A stretch of 64,000 nucleotides of DNA from positions 19,684,001 to 19,748,000 of the forward strand of contig NC_056428.1 of NCBI RefSeq assembly GCF_905147365.1, written 5' to 3'. Position 1 is the stretch's first letter; each line of letters opens with the position of its first letter. The translations under genes and the position numbers were made by a program. The DNA comes from Aricia agestis. Lineage: Eukaryota > Arthropoda > Insecta > Lepidoptera > Lycaenidae. Shown one piece after another: positions 56,271 through 64,000 of this stretch. The notes beneath the pieces are model-generated. The model was not told the DNA's origin. It saw only the letters and a program-made list of their open reading frames with translations, and made no database searches.

Positions 56271-56461
56271 GCCCTGAAACTGATGATAATATTATTAAGA
56301 AATAAAAAGTCTAGGGGTGGGCTGAAATCAGTTTTAAATTCGGTTTAACCGAACTTTGGCAGCTTTTCGTTTTTATTTAGTGCAGAACATTCTGAATAAA
56401 TATAGTGAATAATATTATATTTTATTTTACGCAATACATTTTTTATTTGAAGCGGATTTTG

Positions 56462-56574
56462 GTACGTATTTTGGTCGCGTTTTGTCAAACCCAGCTGACA
56501 GATGATGACGTGGACATAATCCGATCAATTGACGTAGATCCGTCTGCCTATTATACAATTTCTTCGATGGTACA
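56462..56574. mobile_element. Family D fragment
   Basis: TTGTCAAACCCAGCTGACAG and CAATTTCTTCGATGGTACAT; the left end is missing. Confidence 0.55.
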
Positions 56575-56711
56575 TATCCTCATTATGATTTATGAAGAAA
56601 AATATTTTCAGTCATAATCAGCATAACTGGAATCAGCTAAAGGCAAATTGAAGCGTTGATCTTTGGTTTCCTGCTATCGTGCGTTGTTAATTTTATGAAA
56701 TGAACAATTGT

Positions 56712-57200
56712 ATTTTAAAAAGATGAAACCAACTTCAAAATTGTACGTAATAATTGAGAAACAAAATTCCCATCCATCTATCCATTCCATTCCATCTTAA
56801 ACACTACAGAACCGATTTTGATGAAACTTGCAGTAAAGTTATGCAATACCAAGTACAAAAAAAAGAATTACTTTAATCGGACTAGTAGTTCCGGAGATAT
56901 GCGAACAAAAATTACATACAGTTGAGAAATTTGTCAGATTTGTTCAGATGCTGATATAGACTAAAACATACCAGAACTCGGCAGTTCTGGAAGTAATACA
57001 TACAGGTCGAATTGATAACCTCCTTTTTTGAAGTCGGTTAAAAAACGACGTACGTCAGTTACGATAGAGTGCACAACATTAATTGACGAGGCGGGCGCTC
57101 GGTGCGGTATCGGGTCGCCAACCATCTGCTTGGACGGCAGGCCACAATAGACCCACTGCCGCACCGAGTTGATTTTTGACACCGTCATTGCGTGGTAGGC
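56712..57200. repeat. Repeat with ACCGACTTC ends and a GC-rich patch
   Basis: GAAACCAACTTCAAAA near 56725 and TTTTTTGAAGTCGGTT near 57025 are imperfect inverses, as in the arms of 36867-37272. 57060-57200 is GC-rich, with a minus-strand frame containing QWVYCGLPSKQMVGDPIPHR that has no recognised family. Confidence 0.45.
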
Positions 57201-57631
57201 CGTTGAAGACCTGCCGTGATGTTTTTATAGGGAATACCTATAATTTCGAACACAATCTCAATTAAATATTTGTCTCTGTCGTACCTTTACAAACACCTGA
57301 GATGATCGTTCCGCACCGAGTGAGAGAACATAGTTTTCTTCGTCCGCACCAGCTGAATTTCGGCCTGATCAGCAGTGAACGTGATATTTTTGTGTAGTAG
57401 TAATATCATTTTAAATATAACGTAGGGCTGGAGGAGGTAACACGTAGCTTGTTATCTAGAAGTAAAACGTAGGTGGATACTACAGAAATGGATCTAGTTA
57501 GAACCGCCATGTGTATGTACTTCGCGTGCCATCGCGTTCCCAAACGTTGTACAATGTCAATCTGTCGAAAGTCTGTTCTTTAGTCTGCGCTCCACCGTTA
57601 TCGGAATTGGACGTCAATCGGAATTCTAAAA

Positions 57632-57711
57632 ATGTCTAATTGTGCCGTATTGGGCTGTGGAAATTCGACTAGAAACGTTGGTCTAAATAGTGGATACGTT
57701 TCTTTTCATCG
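57632..57711 (+). CDS. THAP zinc-finger first exon (transposon-borne)
   Basis: ATG at 57632 opens MSNCAVLGCGNSTRNVGLNS then GYVSFHR, and the exon ends inside the Arg codon at a GTAAGT donor (57712). Cys4 and Cys9 spaced C-x4-C and the VSFHR motif match the start of the THAP domain (C2CH DNA-binding finger), whose first exon commonly ends at this point. The following Trp and C-x2-H half was not found downstream, so the gene is incomplete here. Its place between 31 bp TIRs argues for a P-type transposase N-terminus rather than a host THAP gene. Confidence 0.6.
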
Positions 57712-58164
57712 GTAAGTAATTTTATTATTAAATCATGTGTCCTTTATTTTAAAATCAACTATTTAATGTTAATCGTGGGCGGTTGTAGTTTTTACCATGA
57801 AATCTACGTAACTGCGTGTGTACCGCATGATTCATAATACATTGCTGCTTTAGTTAGAAAATTATAGAGCCCGTCCTGTTTGTCCGCTATTGAGCGCGCA
57901 ATGGAAATAAAACAATCGATACTTTCACTCATCGCTTAGTTTCGAGGTACAGTCAATATTCTGATTTTTCTGTCAAATGAAGCAAATAGTGTTGTAAATA
58001 ATATTCTCGATTCTAATTAATCGATTTTCGAAACAGACATGAAACAGAGGAATGATAATGTTCGCTTTAGGATATTTTGTGACTCGGTAATTATATTTTA
58101 TGTAATATTATGTATTTATGTTTCAGAGTGATATAGTTTAGAATAATATAAAATATCATTATTA

Positions 58165-58378
58165 CTAGCAAACTTTGTTTCTCCATATAAAGTATTTCAC
58201 CCATATTATTATTTCATTTAAATTACTAAATAAATGGCATGGCAACGTCCATCGCTATCCCGTCTCACAAACTATGGTCGCTGTCAGTCTCGAGTTGTAA
58301 TATTAGGTAATTCACTATTATATTTTATTCAACAAATTCACATATCAATACTAAAGTAGCCAGTAGCCGATTCTCTTT
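58165..58378 (+). repeat. Family G copy inside the P-like element
   Basis: TCCATATAAAGTATTTCACC, GGCAACGTCCATCGCTATCC and GTCAGTCTCGAGTTGTAATA. It keeps the single-arm form of the region that is a hairpin at 15872. Confidence 0.65.
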
Positions 58379-58784
58379 CTTTCTTCTTAAGAGTATCTGT
58401 TTTCCTATATGTATGTAACATGTATAATATACCAATATAAACTGACGCTTCATTCCTTATTTTTTACTATTTTCTGCTATAAACAATTTAGGTGCTTAGT
58501 ACTTATTCCAATCAGGTAAACTTACTTGAAGAGTGGACTATAAACAACCAAGCAGACGGGATGCGCAAGCGCGACCTCTCGCTCCAAAGACTAAAGGCGT
58601 ACTGGCAAACGAGGCGGGGCGCCGGGCGCGGCGATTCCTTTGAATCGATTCCGCGCTTCGTATTCCCATCACTAAAGCGCTCTTGTGACGTCACAGTAGG
58701 TATGAAAAAAGTGACACGCTCGTGTTCATACAAATTGGAGCGACATGGCGGTTCTAACTAGATCCATTTCTGTGGTGGATACAA

Positions 58785-59545
58785 AATTTAATATCAATGC
58801 GTGGGATAACAGGGCAAAGAACAATGTTTTCTTTAATATTTCACCCACGCGGAATGCTTTTACAAATTAGAAAGGGAAAGAATTCTACGTAGGTATACAC
58901 AGGTATGTAATTAAAACTTGGTTATTCGTCGTTTTCTTAACATTTCTTAGTTTTTAGTTTTTACCCCTTTTTACCATCCTGCACCTGAAAAAATACAACG
59001 GGTCCTTCTAAAATCTGTGAACGGGTCGCATAGAAGTGAAAACGAAAGAGCAAGGAGGCATAGCATTTCATATTATCTTTTTTTCCCAAGTTGGGCCCGT
59101 TGTCCAGATTTCTTGGAGCTAGTTTAAAATTGTTCATCATCCCAAAAAGTGCATAGCAACTCCAAATAAGGTTTCACTATGATTTCACTTTAGTAAATTA
59201 AAGATAGGCAAAAATATTATAGAAACGATATCTACGGAACCAATACTCTACCGATTCAATCTTGGCCGGTTTCTGCGAACTCTTGCAATTGTTTAAGTTA
59301 GTCTTGACTCTACCACCCCAACTAAAAGGGGGATCGTCGCATTCCACAGTCAATATAAAATATTTCCGCTCCTGGATTGCAGTGCCAAAATCTGAAAAAC
59401 TAGATATTTTGTTTATGTTTTGAGATTTTATAACTACTTAAGATTTGACAATGATTCGTAAGAAATCATCAATTTTCAACAATAGTTATAAAAGGTACAA
59501 TAAATAATAATAATCATCATCATCATCATCATTATAATATTACAC
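58785..59545. other. Unassigned
   Basis: No coding or repeat feature recognised. A (CAT)n run is at 59514-59531. Confidence 0.4.
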
Positions 59546-59547
59546 AC

Positions 59548-59868
59548 GTGGGAGAGCCATGCTTCGGCACGAATGGGCCGGCTCGAAAGAAATACCACGT
59601 TCTCACAGAAAAACCGGCGTGAAACAGCGCTTGTGCTGTGTTTCGCCGAGTGAGTGAGTTTACCGGAGGCCCAATCCCCTACCCTATTCCCTTCCCTACC
59701 CTCCCCTATTCCCTTCCCTATCCTCCCCTATTACCCTATTCCGTCTTAAAAGGCCGGCAACGCACCTGTAGCTCTTCTGATGCTGCGAGTGTCCATAGGC
59801 GACGGGAGTTGCTTTCCATCAGGTAACCCGTTTGCTCGTTTGCCCCCTTGTTTCATTAAAAAAAAATT
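59548..59868 (-). repeat. Family C copy
   Basis: Plus strand: ACGTGGGAGAGCCATGCTTC to TTGCTCGTTTGCCCCCTTG. C-rich tract at 59680-59742. The Pro-rich ORF is its shadow. Confidence 0.8.
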
Positions 59869-60240
59869 AAATACGCGAGCGAAAAACTTTGGATCTCTTT
59901 TGACAAAAAATGCAGAAACGTAGGTGAATGAAAATTTGCAAAGTGTTTACATGGTGAAGGAGTACATCGAGCTAATATTATTATTTTGAAATTATGCTTT
60001 TATCATGCATTTTTTAACAAAAAAACATTACACATACTACAATGTGCACACTACCATCTTTTTGAATAACAAGCCTATACTTACATAATATGAATTACAC
60101 TCTTTTAGGTTTAAGTCTGCTGTCAAACTAAAAATGGATTGTTGGTTTTTTTTTATTAAATCTGAAATAGTCAAAACTTTAAACGAGGAGCCAAAAGAAG
60201 AAGATAATTAAATTTAAGGTCGAATTTCGACCATTGGGCG
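59868..60240 (+). repeat. Family J copy
   Basis: ATACGCGAGCGAAAAACTTT to AGGTCGAATTTCGACCATTG, showing both ends without the K insertion. Confidence 0.75.
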
Positions 60241-60246
60241 ATATAT

Positions 60247-60705
<459 letters not shown>

Positions 60706-60711
60706 CTATAT

Positions 60712-61065
60712 ATTAATACGCGAGCGAAAAACTTTGGACCCCTTTTGACGAAAAATGGGTAACGTAGGTGCATGAAATTTCTTACAGTTAAAGTTTATAT
60801 GGAGAAGGAGTGCATCGAACCAATATTTTTTTTAAATTATACTTTTATCATAGTTTTTTTTTTTATTAAATAAAACATTACTCACACTACAATGTGCACA
60901 CTGCGATCTTTTGAATGACAAGCCTATAAACATAAACACGAATTGTACTCTCTTATATTTTATGGTTGAGTATGTTGTCAAATTGAAAATAGATTTTAGT
61001 TTTTTTAATGAATCTTAAATACTGTTAGACGAGCAATAACAAAACGACCAAATAGCAAAATTCAT
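60712..61065 (+). repeat. Family J copy
   Basis: ATTAATACGCGAGCGAAAAA, GAGAAGGAGTGCATCGAACC; the 3' end passes into family L. Confidence 0.75.
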
Positions 61066-61440
61066 GTCGTGGCTGACATGTTATTCGCTGTCGACACGTT
61101 GTGGCCATGATGAAAAGCCATGACGCCCATGGAATATTAGTATTTTATAATGACGCACATTACTTTCTGATAGTGAGCCTAGACTGGAAACGTTTTGGTA
61201 CATTTTTATTTTATTTTATAAAACATTTTTATTTTATTTTATAAAACACTGCATAACGTCTTTGTTACCATTAAACAATAGATGACGCCCGCAACTTGGT
61301 TGCGCCAAAATTCGTACATCGCGCGGAAACCGTACATTTCGCTATTTGGTCGTTCTGTGATTGCCACAACGCGTCGTGGCCGTTTTCATTAGGGCCACAA
61401 CACGAATTTCGCATTGTGGCTGTTTTACTGTGACTACAAC
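61036..61440. repeat. Family L cluster interrupted by family A
   Basis: GCAAAATTCATGTCGTGGCT, AACGCGTCGTGGCCGTTTTC and ACGAATTTCGCATTGTGGCT are rearranged versions of the 28150 cluster. A family A fragment (61270-61342, GACGCCCGCAACTTGGTTGC) lies between them. Confidence 0.6.
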
Positions 61441-61820
61441 GCGATGTGAGCTATTTTTTTTTTGGAGTTTTCGGAGTTTTCGGACTTTGAGCTTAACATA
61501 ATATAATATACGACGATCGGCCTCATACGGGGCCTGAGCTCTCTGAAATACTCGAATAATAATATTATATTATAATGTATAAAACTACTCTCAATAATAT
61601 TATAGCAGTCGATATAGACTAAAGACAGTTCAAAGCTATAAAGCCGGAGTTTCTATGAGATTGAATCCTCATATTATAGGTGGCATAAAGATCCTTTCAG
61701 ATGTGAAATTACTCAGCTCGTGTATTGAATCAGTACTCAATTCTACAAAATTATGCAACATTGATGTCGCTTCGTACTTTGGAGGACTAATTATTTACAT
61801 GCGGTTTTTGAGGCTGAGCT
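61440..61820. other. Unassigned
   Basis: The ORF from 61655 runs into a family B repeat and has no recognisable domain. Confidence 0.35.
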
Positions 61821-61827
61821 CTATTAA

Positions 61828-62028
61828 AAATCGAGTCGGACTCGCGCACGAAGGGTTCCGTACCGTTAAAGAGCGAAAAATAGTACATATTTTTTTGTAC
61901 GGAAGCTTTTAGCTTTAGAATTTATTTATTTTATTTTAATTTTATTATGAAGTTAATACTTCATGATAAAATTAATAATATCTCAGTAATAGGGTCCCGT
62001 TTTTACCCTTTCGGTACGGAACCCGAAA
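61828..62028 (+). repeat. Family B, internally shortened
   Basis: GAGTCGGACTCGCGCACGAA, GGTTCCGTACCGTTAAAGAG and, after 130 bases, GGGTCCCGTTTTTACCCTTT. Confidence 0.75.
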
Positions 62029-62029
62029 A

Positions 62030-62525
62030 AGTGACGCTGATTGGGATATGTTTTGGTGCTAGACAATTAGGGCCCCTCCACACGACGTAATTTTTTACGC
62101 TTGCTTGTATCGAGAAAGACCCTTAAATACCCCTTAAAAAACTACACTACTGTCATAAAAGGTCAAAACAGTCTCTTGTTTGCCATGTGTTTGCTATTTG
62201 TGGCGTGGACTGTATCAAACCAAAGTAACTGCATCGATGTTGCAAAGTATAGAATCGAGGTACCTAGTTTTCTCGAAACGTCTGATTGCGTCTCCAAACA
62301 AACTAGCGGTATTTGCGAAGTTCCGGGCCCGATCGATAGAACATTCCATGGGATCTTCAAATAACTCGATAATTCCTCGGTTTCAATCAGTTTCAATGTT
62401 TGACGTTTTGGGTCTGGATAATTGATAAAACTTTAAGGTCGTCTAACTTGAAGAAACTTCAAGTTAGGTGCCTAATATCTCTGTACCGAAATATACATAC
62501 ATACATTTATCCTACTAATTTATAC
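62030..62525. other. Unassigned, overlapping ORFs
   Basis: Overlapping frames on both strands of about 80 codons at 62101-62425; none shows a domain, signal peptide with follow-up, or splice support. Confidence 0.35.
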
Positions 62526-62526
62526 A

Positions 62527-62670
62527 ACACTAGCTGTCCCGGTGAACTTCGTGTCACTTTAAAACCTTCCCTGGACTTCTACGAATATTTTAAGACTAAA
62601 ATTAGCCCAATCCGTTCAGCCGTTTTCGAGTTTTAGCGTTACTAACACAATTGAAAATCCATTTATATAT
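62527..62670 (-). repeat. Family Q copy
   Basis: Plus strand ACTAGCTGTCCCGGTGAACT, CCTTCCCTGGACTTCTACGA, CCAATCCGTTCAGCCGTTTT. Confidence 0.7.
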
Positions 62671-62679
62671 AAAGATTAA

Positions 62680-63350
62680 TTAAATAGAGCTAATAATGCT
62701 TGATAAATCCAATATGTTTTCCATCAAATGGCATAATAAGAACATTCTTTATAGCATTTTATGAGAATACCATTTTTAGCTAGAAACGAACTAAATCTAA
62801 TAAGAAATGTAACTTATTAAAGGTTGGCAGCGGGCGACATAAAGAGGCGGCAGACGACGTGTCGTCGCGACACTAGGTACTGGTTTCTATGATTTTCTAT
62901 GAAAAGTGTCGCTAGCTGCGGAGGGTGTTTCATAAAAATACATACAAATGATGATTATAATATTACACTCTTAGTACTAAAAAGGCACAATTAAAAAAAA
63001 ATGGTTTCTTAGTTTTTGGCGTAGAATAACACAAAATTAGTAGCTCTACAACGAATTTGAAAAGGGACAGAAATTAACAAACCGCTATACTCGTATAATA
63101 TAATTTTTTGTTTGTTCGGAATTGAAAGTAGGTAAGCCGTGTATGAAATATTTCATTTTCTGTTACTTAGGCTTTATTTTAAGCAAAAACTGCCCCAGGC
63201 AAATCACGATGCACGGTGATAGAAAATGTTTTGTCGAGGAAAATGAGCTTTTTAATAGCTTTTTCACTATAAGCAGCATTTTTGGGCCACTAAAATTGGT
63301 ATGATAATGGACCAGAGTGATTTTTGTAGTATACTAATTATAGTTTTCCA
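62680..63350. other. Unassigned
   Basis: No feature recognised; a short CpG-rich patch (GGCAGACGACGTGTCGTCGC) lies near 62849. Confidence 0.4.
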
Positions 63351-63354
63351 TTTG

Positions 63355-63555
63355 GTGCCCGCAACTCCGTTGCGATAAAATTTGCTTATCGCGCCGGGAA
63401 TCGTACATTATTACGGGATTCTATGTTCTTTCCCGGGACTCAAAGTATCTCCATACTAAATTTCAGCAAAATCTGTTCAGCGGTTTGGGCGTGAGGAATT
63501 AAAAAAACATACAGATTTATCCTTTTGCATTAATAATATTAGTACGGATAAAACG
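63355..63555 (+). repeat. Family A copy
   Basis: GCCCGCAACTCCGTTGCG, TTCCCGGGACTCAAAGTATC and TTCAGCGGTTTGGGCGTGAG; ends AATATTAGTACGGAT. Confidence 0.75.
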
Positions 63556-63849
63556 CTTTCTTGAAATTTAAGTTTGTACTGACTTAAATTACATAAAATT
63601 GTTTTCTTGTTGTGTTACGAGAACGTGTTGGCATAATATTTTATATATTTAGAGTTAAAAATTCATAATTTATCATTTATCTAAAAGCACCGGTAAAGGA
63701 AACATACAAAATGTTCCTTAGTCTGGCTCGGAGCCAAGACCTTCTAACTTAAAGGAAAACGGAGAAGGAAAATGGAAAATACAATACACCACGTTAGACG
63801 TAATTATTTTCGCCCCTTTAGGATTTATCAAATTATCGTCTTGTTTTGG

Positions 63850-64000
<151 letters not shown>

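Larger units (their letters stand above)
57480..58773. mobile_element. P-element-like transposon, internally deleted, with THAP exon
   Basis: Perfect 31 bp inverted repeats at 57482-57512 and 58743-58773 (outer part ACAGAAATGGATCTAGTTAG). GGTGGATA at 57472-57479 is repeated exactly at 58774-58781. The left side has two extra bases (CT) between duplication and repeat. The P superfamily is known for 31 bp TIRs, 8 bp duplications and an N-terminal THAP domain; all three are here. The 1.3 kb size and absence of the rest of a transposase make it non-autonomous. A family G repeat occupies about 58165-58378. Confidence 0.8.

Noticed and set aside
58492..58761. 89-residue ORF within the P-like element as the rest of the transposase
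   Set aside because: It lacks the THAP second half and any transposase motif, overlaps the terminal repeat, and has an equally long ORF on the other strand.

Overview
The window is animal nuclear DNA, most likely from a moth or butterfly. It is AT-rich, its only clear host gene is split into many short exons with GT/AG introns, and almost everything else is transposable-element debris of kinds typical of Lepidoptera: tRNA-derived SINEs, truncated LINEs, mariner, piggyBac-like and hAT-like relics, and many short inverted-repeat elements. No prokaryotic operon, CRISPR array, rRNA or functional tRNA is visible. Species cannot be named from sequence alone.

Region 1 (1-19766, + strand): the 3' nine exons of the neuronal tryptophan hydroxylase gene (Trh). 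The exons join in frame into 405 residues running from the linker after the regulatory domain, through the whole iron/biopterin catalytic domain, to a stop codon. The 5' exons, including the start codon, lie upstream of the window. Its eight introns (about 0.4 to 5 kb) are filled with repeats: a roughly 700 bp direct duplication flanking a foldback element in intron 4, a TTA-flanked MITE only 12 bases after the exon 4 donor, SINEs, and several copies of a 155 bp 'TGTACCATCGAGG' inverted-repeat family.

Region 2 (19767-57470): a long stretch with no convincing host gene. It holds an RTE-type LINE tail, two 5'-truncated copies of one Jockey/CR1-like LINE, an RNase H-bearing LINE tail on the minus strand, a piggyBac-like transposase C-terminus, a mariner copy with an internal deletion and a MITE inside it, a hAT-like MITE with a near-perfect 8 bp target duplication, several TAA/TTA-flanked MITEs, one TTAA-flanked MITE, a 406 bp foldback with 181 bp arms, and a 1.2 kb AT-rich stretch carrying six copies of the 15-mer GTGACCGACACTACA. 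A 58-codon ORF at 45838-46014 is the only weak candidate for an unrecognised host gene.

Region 3 (57480-58773): the most unusual object. It is a 1294 bp element with 31 bp perfect inverted repeats and an exact 8 bp direct repeat (GGTGGATA) on both sides, and it contains a spliced-looking first exon of a THAP zinc-finger protein. THAP domain, 31 bp TIRs and 8 bp duplication together are the hallmarks of the P-element superfamily.

Region 4 (58780-64000): more dispersed repeats and two long (TA)n tracts that share the same left flank; the second runs off the end of the window.

A theme across the window is perfect hairpins inside repeat copies whose sister copies in the same window lack the second arm, which points to template-switch mutation as a recurrent local process. 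All family names for transposable elements rest on motifs read by eye; no database search was possible.
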